Shown: positions 6,342-13,840 of the stretch, in pieces
Layout of the letters: each line of letters begins with the position of its first letter
Numbering within the stretch: position 1 is the stretch's first letter
Assembly: GCA_910578605.1 (NCBI GenBank)
Contig: CAJTQG010000057.1
Span: 1-17,337 of the forward strand
From: an uncultured Lachnospiraceae bacterium
Lineage (GTDB): Bacteria > Bacillota > Clostridia > Lachnospirales > Lachnospiraceae
DNA length: 17,337 bases
Reading direction: 5' to 3'
Notes under the pieces: model-generated
The model's database searches: none
Seen by the model: the letters and a program-made list of their open reading frames with translations, nothing else
What the model was told of the DNA's origin: nothing
Translations under genes and position numbers: made by a program

Positions 6342-6674
6342 GGGAGAAGGCATTTGCAAAGCTCGTCTTGAATTTATGTTAGTATACTGAAAATATGTGT
6401 TTATGTCAAATACGCATATAAAATCGGGGGAAATCCATTTGAAATTTGACATTTTGACAATGTGAAGTTAATAAAAAATATGATAAAATAAAAAAATGTA
6501 TCTTTGTTTTTATTTATATTATATTTTATGTAGTTATGAAGCCTATATGGATTAGGATTATATCTTAAATATTAAGGATTATATATAATATTATATAGGA
6601 AATATTCATAATGGTATTATTGGTAATGAAAAGAAAATGAATTTAGAAGTGTGAAGAACAAGAAAGGAACGTTT
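6342..6674 (+). promoter_or_regulatory. AT-rich upstream region of the VanW-family gene, with candidate promoters
   Basis: This gene-free stretch holds two overlapping TTGACA boxes (6446-6451 and 6454-6459). The first is 17 bases from TAATAA (6469-6474), giving a plausible promoter about 200 bases before the gene. A second -10, TATAAT, is at 6584-6589 without a good -35. It is overlapped by two direct repeats, AGGATTATAT, at 6554-6563 and 6575-6584, 21 bases apart. An imperfect hairpin (ATATGTGT, 6393-6400, with ACGCATAT, 6412-6419) has no T-run. No terminator for the small membrane protein gene is evident. Confidence 0.45.
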
Positions 6675-8267
6675 ATGAAAAAGAGGAATTCAGTAATTGG
6701 AATGACCTTTTTATGTTTGCTTTGTACAAGCATTATGGGTATAAATGCTTTACACGGCAAAGCAGCTGAGAGTGAGGAGTTAATCAATAAAGGTGTATCC
6801 ATAGGCGATGTGAATGTAAGCACAATGACAGCAAAAGAAGCAAAAAAGGCAGTAAATGAATATATTAAAACATTAGGCAAAGCAAAAGTAACCATACAGA
6901 TAGAGGGGCAGGAGATTACCTCCACCGCTTCAAAGCTTGGATTTGTCTGGAAAGACAAAAGTGCAGTGGACGCTGCAGTAGGTCTGGCTAAAAACGGAAA
7001 CATTATTAAGAGATATACAGAGAAGAAGGATTTAGAACAGGAAAATCAAGATTTGCCTCTTGTTCTTGGATTTAATGAAAAGAAAGCAAAGGCGGCATTG
7101 GAGGAGCTTTGCAGTGAATATAATCATCCGGCAGTGGAGGCGACTTTGACAAGAAGCAATGGAGAGTTTGTCATAACCGACGAGGTGGATGGCAAGATTT
7201 TAAACGCAGAGGAATGTATTCAGGCAATGACGGATGTAGTTACCGATAACTGGCAGGGAACCGATTTTGAAGTGGAGCTGACTACTATGACAGACAAGGC
7301 GGCAGTGACAGCAGAGGACTGCAGAAAAGTCAAGGATGAATTAGGAAGCTTTACTACCAGGTTTACCACAGGTTATTCCAACGCCAACCGCAATCAGAAT
7401 ATTAGAAACGGTGCAGAAAAGCTAGGTGATAAGGTGATTGCACCAGGAGAAGAATTTTCCTGTAATGCACTGTTAGAGCCATGGACCGAGGAGAACGGAT
7501 GGGCAGATGCAGGGACATATGTGGACGGACGCGTGGAGGACAGTCTTGGCGGAGGAATCTGTCAGGTATCTAGTACCTTGTACAATGCGGTGTTATTGTC
7601 GGAGTTGGAAGTGACAGAGAGATACCCTCATTCCATGGCAGTAGGATATGTGGATTTGTCTGCAGATGCGGCCTTGGCAGGAACTTACAAGGATTTGAAA
7701 TTTAAAAATAATACAGATGCTCCTATTTATATACATAGTGTTTATGAGGAGGGAAGCATTACCTTTACCATTTTCGGACATGAGACAAGAGATGAAAACC
7801 GTACAATTAAATATGAGAGCGAGAAGCTGTCAGAGACACCGCCGGAGGAAGTGACTTCTAAGGTGGACAGTATGAAGAAAGGTGAGAGAGTGACAACTAC
7901 TCAAGGTCATACAGGTTACACTGCCAGATTATGGAAATACGTGTATGTGGATGGAAAAGAAGTGAGCAAGGAGATTGTAAATAACAGCTCATATAAGAGT
8001 TCTCCTAATTATGTCAATGTGGGAACCGGCAAGGATGAGAAGACCAGCAAGAAGAATAAGGATAAGACAACAGAGAAGAAGACAACAACAAAGAAGGATG
8101 AAACGACAACAAAGGAGCGGGAGACGAAGACGAAAAAGGAAGAGACAACAACCAGGCAGAGTGAGACAACAACGAAAGCGCCGGAAACGACAACACAGGC
8201 TCCAACAGAGACAGAACCAGAGCCAACATCTAACAGCGAGCCGTCTTCTGCTGAAAATGAAGGATAG
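6675..8267 (+). CDS. Secreted VanW/YoaR-family protein with G5-like domain and Thr/Lys-rich tail
   Basis: The 530-residue product has a signal peptide (MKKRNSVIGMTF, hydrophobic LCLLCTSIMG, likely cleavage after GKAA). Residues 35-220 are the YoaR-type N-terminal region, often proposed to bind peptidoglycan. Residues 225-372 are the VanW domain, with FTTGYSNANRNQNI and the hallmark GGGICQVSSTLYNAVL (about 292-307). Residues 380-452 look like a G5-type domain (KKGERVTTTQGHTGYTARLW). Residues 453-530 are a low-complexity tail of lysine and TTT/ETTT repeats ending in proline/glutamate, with no LPxTG anchor. VanW-type proteins are envelope-associated, function largely unknown; the name comes from some vancomycin-resistance clusters, but no resistance genes are here. 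I choose ATG 6675 over GTG 6651 because AAGGA (6664-6668) is well placed and the signal peptide then begins correctly. Confidence 0.88.
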   Translation: MKKRNSVIGMTFLCLLCTSIMGINALHGKAAESEELINKGVSIGDVNVSTMTAKEAKKAVNEYIKTLGKAKVTIQIEGQEITSTASKLGFVWKDKSAVDAAVGLAKNGNIIKRYTEKKDLEQENQDLPLVLGFNEKKAKAALEELCSEYNHPAVEATLTRSNGEFVITDEVDGKILNAEECIQAMTDVVTDNWQGTDFEVELTTMTDKAAVTAEDCRKVKDELGSFTTRFTTGYSNANRNQNIRNGAEKLGDKVIAPGEEFSCNALLEPWTEENGWADAGTYVDGRVEDSLGGGICQVSSTLYNAVLLSELEVTERYPHSMAVGYVDLSADAALAGTYKDLKFKNNTDAPIYIHSVYEEGSITFTIFGHETRDENRTIKYESEKLSETPPEEVTSKVDSMKKGERVTTTQGHTGYTARLWKYVYVDGKEVSKEIVNNSSYKSSPNYVNVGTGKDEKTSKKNKDKTTEKKTTTKKDETTTKERETKTKKEETTTRQSETTTKAPETTTQAPTETEPEPTSNSEPSSAENEG

Positions 8268-8330
8268 TATTTGCTGATATGTTATACAGGATAACAGACA
8301 TAATAAGCAAAGCAGGCAGGGGGCATAGGA

Positions 8331-9290
8331 TTGGTGAAGCAGGGAAAAATATCAGAAATGATATTAAAGCGTTCTATATTAAAAAATATTACTTATAAGA
8401 AAAAAGAAGTCATACAAGGTGCTGGGGTCGGTCTCGACTTCAGTGCCATTGATTTATCTGCAGGTAATGCAGTTGCCGCATGTGATACTTGTTTCTATGA
8501 GAACAGGCAAGATATAGAGGTGCTGGTGGATAAGGTATGTAATAATCTTATTGTATCAGGAGGAGTGCCTTTGGCCATACTAGTTCAGCTTATTGTTCCT
8601 ACAGATGGAAAGGAACAAGAGATAAAGCAGGTAATGAAGCTGTTAGATGAGAATGGCAGGCGGAGGCAGGTGCAGCTTGCGGGAGGCAATACAATGGTAT
8701 CTCCCCATGTAGACTCTATGGTAGTTTCCCTCACAGGAATTGCACAGGTGGCTATGGGTCAGTGCTGGTCCCAAGGGAAGCTTGAAGCAGGGCAGGAGGT
8801 AGTGCTGTGCGGCTGCATAGCCAGGCATATGACAAAAAAGCTTGCCATATCCCACAGGGAGGAATTGCTCACTAGATTTTCATCCGGTTTTTTAGAGAAG
8901 ATTCTTGTGTGGGAAAACCTTACTGACATTACCCCAATCATTCAGGTGTGCAGGCGGGCGGGAGTTGCCGCCGTACATGATTTGTCTCAGAGTGGTGTGT
9001 TTGGGGGTCTGTGGGAGCTTGCCAGCGCAGGTGGGCTAGGAATAGAGGCAAAGATAAATGATATTTTAATTCGGCAGGAGACAGTGGAATTGTGTGAATT
9101 TTTTCAATACAATCCTTATGAATTGCCGTCGGTGGGCAATGTTTTGGCAGTCACACAAGACAGCGGCGTTCTCATCAATATGTTGGAGCAGGAAGGAATC
9201 AGAGGGGCATTGATAGGCCACATGATACAAGGAAATGATAAATATGTTCTTTGCCACGACGAAAAAAGGTTTTTGACACCGCCGTCATAA
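8331..9290 (+). CDS. AIR synthase-related (PurM/HypE-like) protein
   Basis: This 319-residue protein has the two-part layout of the PurM/HypE/SelD/ThiL ATP-binding superfamily. Residues 25-140 form the N-terminal half, with GAGVGLDFSAID, NNLIVSGGVPLAIL and LAGGNTMVSPHVDSM, which match the family's glycine/acidic ATP loop, the helix NDLxxxGAxP, and the GG(H/D)T segment followed by VSLTGIA. Residues 150-310 are the C-terminal half, with GVAAVHDLSQSGVFGGLWELA. Asn120 replaces the His or Asp usual in the GG(H/D)T segment. It is too divergent to be purM, and no hydrogenase (hyp) genes are nearby. Such proteins in Clostridia are often labelled hydrogenase maturation factor without proof. The start is TTG 8331 or GTG 8334; AGGGGG (8318-8323) serves both. 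The Lrp regulator and aminotransferase follow on the same strand, suggesting an operon. Confidence 0.8.
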   Translation: MVKQGKISEMILKRSILKNITYKKKEVIQGAGVGLDFSAIDLSAGNAVAACDTCFYENRQDIEVLVDKVCNNLIVSGGVPLAILVQLIVPTDGKEQEIKQVMKLLDENGRRRQVQLAGGNTMVSPHVDSMVVSLTGIAQVAMGQCWSQGKLEAGQEVVLCGCIARHMTKKLAISHREELLTRFSSGFLEKILVWENLTDITPIIQVCRRAGVAAVHDLSQSGVFGGLWELASAGGLGIEAKINDILIRQETVELCEFFQYNPYELPSVGNVLAVTQDSGVLINMLEQEGIRGALIGHMIQGNDKYVLCHDEKRFLTPPS

Positions 9291-9362
9291 AATAGGCGGT
9301 CAGGGAGATAATAGCGAAGTAAAATAAAAATATAACAGATAGTGAAGGAGTGAATCGGGCAT

Positions 9363-9845
9363 ATGAGAGAAAAGATACTGGGAATATTAGAAAAAAACGG
9401 ACGGATTGATTTGGGGGATGTGGCGGCCATGCTTGGAGTGACAGAAGCTGAAGTGGCAAACGAAGTAACCCAGATGGAGAAAGAAAATATTATATGCGGT
9501 TATCACACCTTGATTAACTGGGACAAGACGAGTGATGAGAGGGTAACTGCATTAATTGAGGTGAAGGTGACGCCCCAGAGGGGCGGCTTTGACCAGGTTG
9601 CCCAGAGGATGTACCGCTTTGAGGAGGTGGATGCGGTATATTTGATTTCGGGGAGCTGTGATTTTACTCTAATTATAAGAGGCAAAACGATGAAGGAGGT
9701 AGCCCAGTTTGTTTCTGGAAAGCTGTCTGTGTTGGATGCGGTGCGGGGAACTGCCACTAATTTTGTTTTGAAGAAATATAAAGATCACGGAACTATACTA
9801 GATGACGATAAAAATACAGATGAAAGGATGTTGGTGACGCCATGA
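9363..9845 (+). CDS. Lrp/AsnC-family transcriptional regulator
   Basis: The 160-residue protein begins with a winged helix-turn-helix (residues 1-50: ILGILEKNGRIDLGDVAAMLGVTEAEVANEVTQMEKENII) that binds DNA. It continues with the RAM ligand-binding and oligomerisation domain (about residues 62-138: VTALIEVKVTPQRGG, VYLISGSCDFTLIIRG). Lrp/AsnC proteins sense amino acids and usually control amino-acid metabolism. The gene overlaps the aminotransferase start by four bases (ATGA), so the two are probably translated together, and the aminotransferase or its substrate is the natural target or effector. The ribosome site AAGGAG (9345-9350) is 12 bases from the ATG, longer than usual, but a TGA at 9351 rules out an earlier in-frame start. 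A 15-residue acidic tail follows the RAM domain. Confidence 0.92.
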   Translation: MREKILGILEKNGRIDLGDVAAMLGVTEAEVANEVTQMEKENIICGYHTLINWDKTSDERVTALIEVKVTPQRGGFDQVAQRMYRFEEVDAVYLISGSCDFTLIIRGKTMKEVAQFVSGKLSVLDAVRGTATNFVLKKYKDHGTILDDDKNTDERMLVTP

Positions 9846-11002
9846 GAAATCCATTATCCGTTATGGTGCAGGAAATAGAGCCGTCGGGCATAAGAAAATT
9901 TTTTGATATTGTGACAGAGATGAAGGATGCCATTTCTCTTGGGGTGGGGGAGCCGGATTTTGATACCCCCTGGCATATTCGAGAGGAAGCCATCTATTCT
10001 TTGGAGAAGGGAAGGACTTTTTACACATCTAATTCCGGTTTGGTGGAGCTGAGAAAAGAAATCTGTAATTATATGAAGCACAGTCAGGGATTGGAATATA
10101 ATATAAATGAGACTTTGGTTACAGTAGGGGGCAGTGAGGCCATTGATATTGCACTTCGTGCTATGATTGACCCAGGTGATGAGGTGCTGATTCCCCAACC
10201 AAGTTTTGTCTCCTATGTTCCGTGTACACAGTTGGCCTATGGGGTGCCTGTGACGATTGCATTGAGGGAGGAGGATCAGTTCCGGCTCACAAAGGAGCAG
10301 GTGCTCTCGGCAATTACAGAAAAGACAAAGCTGTTGGTGCTGCCATTCCCAAACAATCCAACAGGAGCCATTATGGAGAAGGGGGATTTGGTGGAGATTG
10401 CGAAGGTGTGCGTGGAGCATGATATTTATGTATTGTCGGATGAAATCTATGCTGAACTAACATATAAGGATAAACATATAAGCATTGCCGCACTGCCGGG
10501 GATGCGGGAGAGAACCATTGTGATTAATGGATTTTCTAAAGCCTATGCCATGACAGGGTGGCGGCTTGGATATGCGGTGGGACCAGAATACATAATCAGT
10601 CAGATGATGAAAATTCATCAATTTGCAATTATGTGTGCGCCGACTAACAGCCAGTATGCTGCAGTGGAGGCGCTGCGAAACGGAGACAAGGATATTACAA
10701 TGATGCGGGAGGAGTACGACAAGAGAAGAAGGTATTTGATGCAGGCATTTCAGAATATGGGGCTGGAATGTTTTGAACCCTTTGGGGCATTTTATGTATT
10801 TCCTAGTATTAAACGATTTGGTATTACCTCCGAGGAGTTTGCCTCAGGCTTGCTGAAGCAGGAGAAGGTGGCTGTAGTTCCGGGAACGGCATTTGGACAA
10901 AGCGGAGAGGGGTATTTAAGAATCTCTTATGCCTATTCTCTTGAAAATTTAAAGCTGGCACTGAGCAGAATAGAAAATTATATTAAAACATTAGATAGGT
11001 AA
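9842..11002 (+). CDS. PLP-dependent aminotransferase, class I/II
   Basis: The 386-residue protein is a full-length fold-type I aminotransferase of the aspartate-aminotransferase superfamily. Visible residues include the cofactor-binding GGSEA (96-100), Asn172 in PNNPTG, Asp200 and Tyr203 in SDEIYAEL, the Schiff-base lysine Lys233 in SKAYAMTGWRLG, Arg241 in the same block, and the substrate carboxylate arginine Arg360 in YLRISY. It transfers an amino group between an amino acid and a 2-oxo acid in the cytoplasm. The exact substrate cannot be read from the sequence; aromatic amino acids or alanine are common in this subgroup (PatA-like). Its ATG lies within the stop of the Lrp regulator gene, so the pair form a regulator-enzyme unit. 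No terminator is evident between its end and the next promoter at 11044. Confidence 0.93.
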   Translation: MRNPLSVMVQEIEPSGIRKFFDIVTEMKDAISLGVGEPDFDTPWHIREEAIYSLEKGRTFYTSNSGLVELRKEICNYMKHSQGLEYNINETLVTVGGSEAIDIALRAMIDPGDEVLIPQPSFVSYVPCTQLAYGVPVTIALREEDQFRLTKEQVLSAITEKTKLLVLPFPNNPTGAIMEKGDLVEIAKVCVEHDIYVLSDEIYAELTYKDKHISIAALPGMRERTIVINGFSKAYAMTGWRLGYAVGPEYIISQMMKIHQFAIMCAPTNSQYAAVEALRNGDKDITMMREEYDKRRRYLMQAFQNMGLECFEPFGAFYVFPSIKRFGITSEEFASGLLKQEKVAVVPGTAFGQSGEGYLRISYAYSLENLKLALSRIENYIKTLDR

Positions 11003-11043
11003 TAAGCTTTAGGGAAAGTAACGTCGATAAATAATATTATTAT

Positions 11044-11072
11044 TTGTAAAAATCATATAAAACTGCTATAAT
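11044..11072 (+). promoter_or_regulatory. Promoter for the CheX-like gene and trmL
   Basis: TTGTAA (11044-11049) and a perfect TATAAT (11067-11072) are 17 bases apart, and TGC directly before the -10 makes it an extended -10 promoter. Start near 11079 gives a leader of about 90 bases. A 12-bp perfect palindrome AATAATATTATT (11030-11041) abuts the -35 and could bind a regulator, though in such AT-rich DNA it may be chance. Confidence 0.7.
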
Positions 11073-11170
11073 TTATTTCTGAATGGTGTATAGTAAATAA
11101 GGAACATAAGGAGTAGGATGCAGACAACTAAAAACATACAAAATGTATTGAGGAGGATTGAAAAGTTAAG

Positions 11171-11641
11171 ATGAAAGTTGAAATTATAAATCCATTTTTA
11201 ATTGCTACAAAAAAGGTTTTAAGCGAGATGCTTGGAATAGATGCTGCGATGGAGAAGCCCTATATCAGAAATGATAAATATACGGATAATCATCTTCTTA
11301 TTATGCTTGGTGTGGTAGGGCAGGTGGAGGGACAGGTGGTGCTTTCCTTTGATAATACTACTGCCTTAAGTGTAGTAAGTAAGATGTGTATGATGGAAAT
11401 GACGGAGATGAATGATTTAGCCCTGAGCGCCTTGTGTGAGCTGGGAAATATGATTTTGGGAAACTCCGCTACGGTGCTGGCAACTTCAGATGTGCTGATA
11501 GATATTACTTCCCCGTCCTTAGTACAGGGCAATGCCATCATTAAAGTACCTCAGGCAGAGAGCATTTGTATTCCGTTTCGTTTGGGTGACCAGCATAAAA
11601 TGGAAATTATTGTTTGTCTGAAGGATAAAAAGAAAGACTGA
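11171..11641 (+). CDS. CheX-like chemotaxis phosphatase family protein
   Basis: The 156-residue protein fits the CheC/CheX/FliY family in length and layout. It starts MKVEIINPFLIATKKVL, and the helix SALCELGNMILGNSATVLA carries the active-site pattern S86-xxx-E90-xx-N93 seen in CheX, which dephosphorylates the response regulator CheY-P. Only this one copy of the motif is clear, as in CheX rather than CheC. It is cytoplasmic. No chemotaxis or flagellar genes are in the window, so the partner may be another response regulator, and the family call does not prove motility. AGGAGG (11151-11156) is 14 bases from the ATG, which is long; a TGA at 11159 blocks earlier in-frame starts. trmL follows 13 bases after its stop, probably in the same transcript. 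Confidence 0.82.
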   Translation: MKVEIINPFLIATKKVLSEMLGIDAAMEKPYIRNDKYTDNHLLIMLGVVGQVEGQVVLSFDNTTALSVVSKMCMMEMTEMNDLALSALCELGNMILGNSATVLATSDVLIDITSPSLVQGNAIIKVPQAESICIPFRLGDQHKMEIIVCLKDKKKD

Positions 11642-11654
11642 AAAGAGTAGAGAT

Positions 11655-12146
11655 ATGAATATTGTATTGTTGGAGCCAGAGATTCCTCAAAATACTGGCA
11701 ATATAGGAAGAACATGTGTTGCCACAGGCACCAGACTGCATTTGATTGAGCCTATGGGATTTAAAATTTCAGAGAAGGAAGTAAAGCGGGCAGGGTTGGA
11801 TTACTGGGAGCATTTGGATGTTACGGTATATGATAATTATCAGGACTTTCTGAATAGAAATCCTGAAGCTAAAATTTATATGGCAACGACAAAGGGCCCA
11901 AGACGATATACAGATGTATCCTTTGAGTCAGATTGTTATATTATGTTTGGCAAAGAGAGCGCAGGTATTCCGGAGGATATACTGGTGGAGAACCAGGAGA
12001 CTGCTATTAGAATTCCAATGAATCCTCAGATACGTTCCTTGAATTTGTCCAATTCTGTGGCGATAGTGTTGTATGAAGCATTAAGGCAAAATCAGTTTGC
12101 CGGGATGCAGATGGAGGGGCAGCTTCGAAATTATGATTGGAAATAA
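11655..12146 (+). CDS. trmL: tRNA (cytidine/uridine(34)-2'-O)-methyltransferase TrmL
   Basis: The 163-residue SPOUT methyltransferase uses S-adenosylmethionine to methylate the 2'-O of the wobble base in leucine tRNAs. The typical motifs are present in order: EPEIPQNTGNIGRTC (7-21), LIEPMGF (30-36), MFGKESAGIP (97-106) and IRIPM/IRSLNLSNSVAIVLYEALRQ (118-145), which form the knotted cofactor site. The length matches the minimal TrmL/CspR family, with no extra RNA-binding domain. The start at 11655 has only a weak AGAG-type ribosome site. It is the second gene of the CheX-like unit, and the terminator at 12204-12239 ends it. I see nothing odd in the sequence. Confidence 0.95.
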   Translation: MNIVLLEPEIPQNTGNIGRTCVATGTRLHLIEPMGFKISEKEVKRAGLDYWEHLDVTVYDNYQDFLNRNPEAKIYMATTKGPRRYTDVSFESDCYIMFGKESAGIPEDILVENQETAIRIPMNPQIRSLNLSNSVAIVLYEALRQNQFAGMQMEGQLRNYDWK

Positions 12147-12182
12147 TAGAAATAACGAAAATGAATAAGTAATAAGAAAAAT

Positions 12183-12239
12183 GTGGGCAAGCTCACGGTT
12201 TTTAAGCAAAACGTTATATATTAGCGTTTTGCTTTTTTT
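12183..12239 (+). terminator. Terminator after trmL, overlapping the histidine kinase 3' end
   Basis: The main hairpin pairs AAGCAAAACG (12204-12213) perfectly with CGTTTTGCTT (12225-12234) around an 11-base loop, then runs into T (through 12239). A smaller hairpin just upstream, GTGGG with CTCAC (12183-12196) and GGTTTTT after it, could help. The right arm and the T-run lie inside the last codons of the convergent histidine kinase gene, whose stop is at 12221-12223. No good T-run is seen for the minus strand. Confidence 0.82.
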
Positions 12240-13684
12240 AGTGAAAAGATAAACTCGGTTCCATGTTCCGGGGAACTGGATACTTCGATATTTTCCTCGT
12301 GGGAGAGCATTATTTCCTTGACGATGGCAAGTCCTAGTCCGGTTCCGGTTTTATCCTTTCCCCGGGATGTGTCTGTCTTGTAAAAGCGCTCCCATATTTT
12401 ATGGAGAGATTCCGGAGGAATGCCGATGCCGGTATCTCTGATGGATACATAGACTTTATCTAATTTATCAAAGACATGAATATAAATTTTAGAGTCGTTA
12501 TAGCTGAATTTTAAGGCATTGTCAATTAGATTGTAAAGCACCTGCTGTATTTTGCTAATATCTGCATATACATAGTAGCTTTTAGCCTCATATAAAATAT
12601 CAAATTGAACCATTTTTTCAAAACATCTTCCCTCAAAGTTAGGAAGAAGATTCCGAATTGTCATATTAATATCAAAATCCGCGTAATCCATGCGGTTTCC
12701 CCTATTGTCCCACTTGTTAAGCTCCAAAAGATTGTTTGTCAGCTTTGTCAATCTGTCTGTCTCCGCAGAGATGGTTTTTAAGTATTTAGGATAAAGCTCC
12801 GTAGGTATGGTGCCGTCAAGCAGAGCTTCCACATATCCTTTGATGGAGGTGAGAGGGGAGCGGAAGTCATGGGAGATATTGGCGATAAATTTCTTCTGGT
12901 CCTCTGCCTTGTGGTCCAACTCGTCTGCCATAAAATTTAAGGAGGCGGCAAGCATTCCCATTTCGTTGTCCGATGGGATGTTTAGCCCTGGATATTTAAA
13001 ATTACCCTTTGCATATTCCTTGGATGCCCGAATGATTTTTTGCAGGGGAATAAATACAAAAAAGGTAAAGATTAAAAGCAGTATTAGGGAAAGGGCAAAT
13101 AAAATAAAGAAAGTCAGGTATACATAGTCCATCATTTTGTCGGAGGCTGTGGCTATGGTATTTAAGCTGGAGTGCAAAATAACATAACAAGTTTTTCGCT
13201 GTCCGGCAGAAGCATTTTTATTGACAGCTATAATGGGAGCATAGACACTCAATGTTTTTTCCTCAAAGGTTCCATAGAATGTTCCCTGCTGATAATAATG
13301 CTGTGAAAAATAGGAAATATCAAATTCATTAATCGTTGGAACAGTGCGATTGAGACGTGCAGTATTGTAAATATCCGGTGAGTCTTGGGAATCGAAGTAA
13401 ATTTCTCCATCAATGCTGATGACCTGTATGCGCATATGAGAGGCAGCGGCAGTTAAGGTTAAAATGTTTGCCACATCCGCAAAGGGGACGTACTCATTGT
13501 TTAAATCAGGTCCATAGCTGCTGGCAATATCATTGGCGCAATCGTACATAGAACGGGCACTGTCCATAGTGAGGGTGGACAGAGAAAGGCGGGAAATCAC
13601 CACAAATATGGCTAGAAAGCCGACAAACAGGAAGATAAGATATCCAATTATATATTGATAGTACAGTGACTTCCTAAATTTCAT
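12221..13684 (-). CDS. Membrane sensor histidine kinase (HAMP-HisKA-HATPase)
   Basis: The 487-residue kinase has two membrane helices (about 11-31 and 188-211) around a 155-residue extracellular sensor. A HAMP linker follows (about 211-262). The HisKA dimerisation domain has the phospho-acceptor His272 in ISHDFRSPLTSIKGY. The ATPase domain has the N box (NLIDNALKFS, 385-394), G1 (DTGIGIP, 417-423), the F box (WERFYK, 431-436) and G2 (GTGLGL, 447-452). It autophosphorylates and passes the phosphate to its partner, surely the OmpR-type regulator encoded 156 bases upstream. The sensor region resembles no ligand-binding domain I can name, so the signal is unknown. The ATG at 13684 has AAAGGA seven bases upstream. 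Its last codons lie inside the trmL terminator hairpin. Confidence 0.93.
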   Translation of the reverse strand: MKFRKSLYYQYIIGYLIFLFVGFLAIFVVISRLSLSTLTMDSARSMYDCANDIASSYGPDLNNEYVPFADVANILTLTAAASHMRIQVISIDGEIYFDSQDSPDIYNTARLNRTVPTINEFDISYFSQHYYQQGTFYGTFEEKTLSVYAPIIAVNKNASAGQRKTCYVILHSSLNTIATASDKMMDYVYLTFFILFALSLILLLIFTFFVFIPLQKIIRASKEYAKGNFKYPGLNIPSDNEMGMLAASLNFMADELDHKAEDQKKFIANISHDFRSPLTSIKGYVEALLDGTIPTELYPKYLKTISAETDRLTKLTNNLLELNKWDNRGNRMDYADFDINMTIRNLLPNFEGRCFEKMVQFDILYEAKSYYVYADISKIQQVLYNLIDNALKFSYNDSKIYIHVFDKLDKVYVSIRDTGIGIPPESLHKIWERFYKTDTSRGKDKTGTGLGLAIVKEIMLSHEENIEVSSSPEHGTEFIFSLKKAKR

Positions 13685-13840
13685 AACAATCCTTTCTGTT
13701 GACTATATATTACTTCGGCTTTTCAATTTAAGTAGGCAGATTAATTTACTTAGTTTATGTTAGCACTATCATTTAATAGCCGAAGTAACATAGACATGCT
13801 GCTTGTTTTTTGCTGGACGCCTTGCCGCTAGGCGGCAGGC
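13685..13840 (-). repeat. Regulator-kinase spacer with a long-range inverted repeat and a GC-rich hairpin
   Basis: TTACTTCGGCT (13710-13720) and AGCCGAAGTAA (13778-13788) are perfect 11-bp inverted arms with 57 bases between them, extended by a few further matches. A separate stem lies next to the response regulator stop: GCCTTGCCGC (13819-13828) with GCGGCAGGC (13832-13840), a three-base loop and one bulged T. Neither is followed by a T-run in the direction of transcription, so neither is an ordinary terminator. They may form structure in the mRNA between the two genes or be binding sites. Confidence 0.55.

Noticed and set aside
6393..6419. Hairpin after the 35-residue gene as a terminator
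   Set aside because: The stem is imperfect and AT-rich, and is followed by AAAATCGGGGG rather than T residues.
6651..6674. GTG at 6651 as start of the VanW-family protein
   Set aside because: ATG 6675 has a better-placed AAGGA site and gives a normal signal peptide; the GTG start would add eight charged residues.
6675..8267. Vancomycin-resistance locus suggested by the VanW name and a nearby two-component system
   Set aside because: No vanH, D-Ala-D-Lac ligase or vanX gene is present, and VanW-domain proteins are widespread in Clostridia without resistance.
8011..8277. Arginine/glutamine-rich plus-strand frame
   Set aside because: It is an out-of-frame reading of the ACA/AAG-rich repeats that code the VanW protein tail, and has no ribosome site of its own.
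9278..9300. Hairpin ACCGCC/GGCGGT across the stop of the AIR-synthase-like gene as a terminator
   Set aside because: Only six pairs with an 11-base loop and no T-run after it; the next gene is probably in the same operon.
9854..10420. Minus-strand reading frame of 188 residues
   Set aside because: It is antisense to the aminotransferase, which has all its catalytic motifs; the opposite frame is rich in leucine, histidine and cysteine with no domain.
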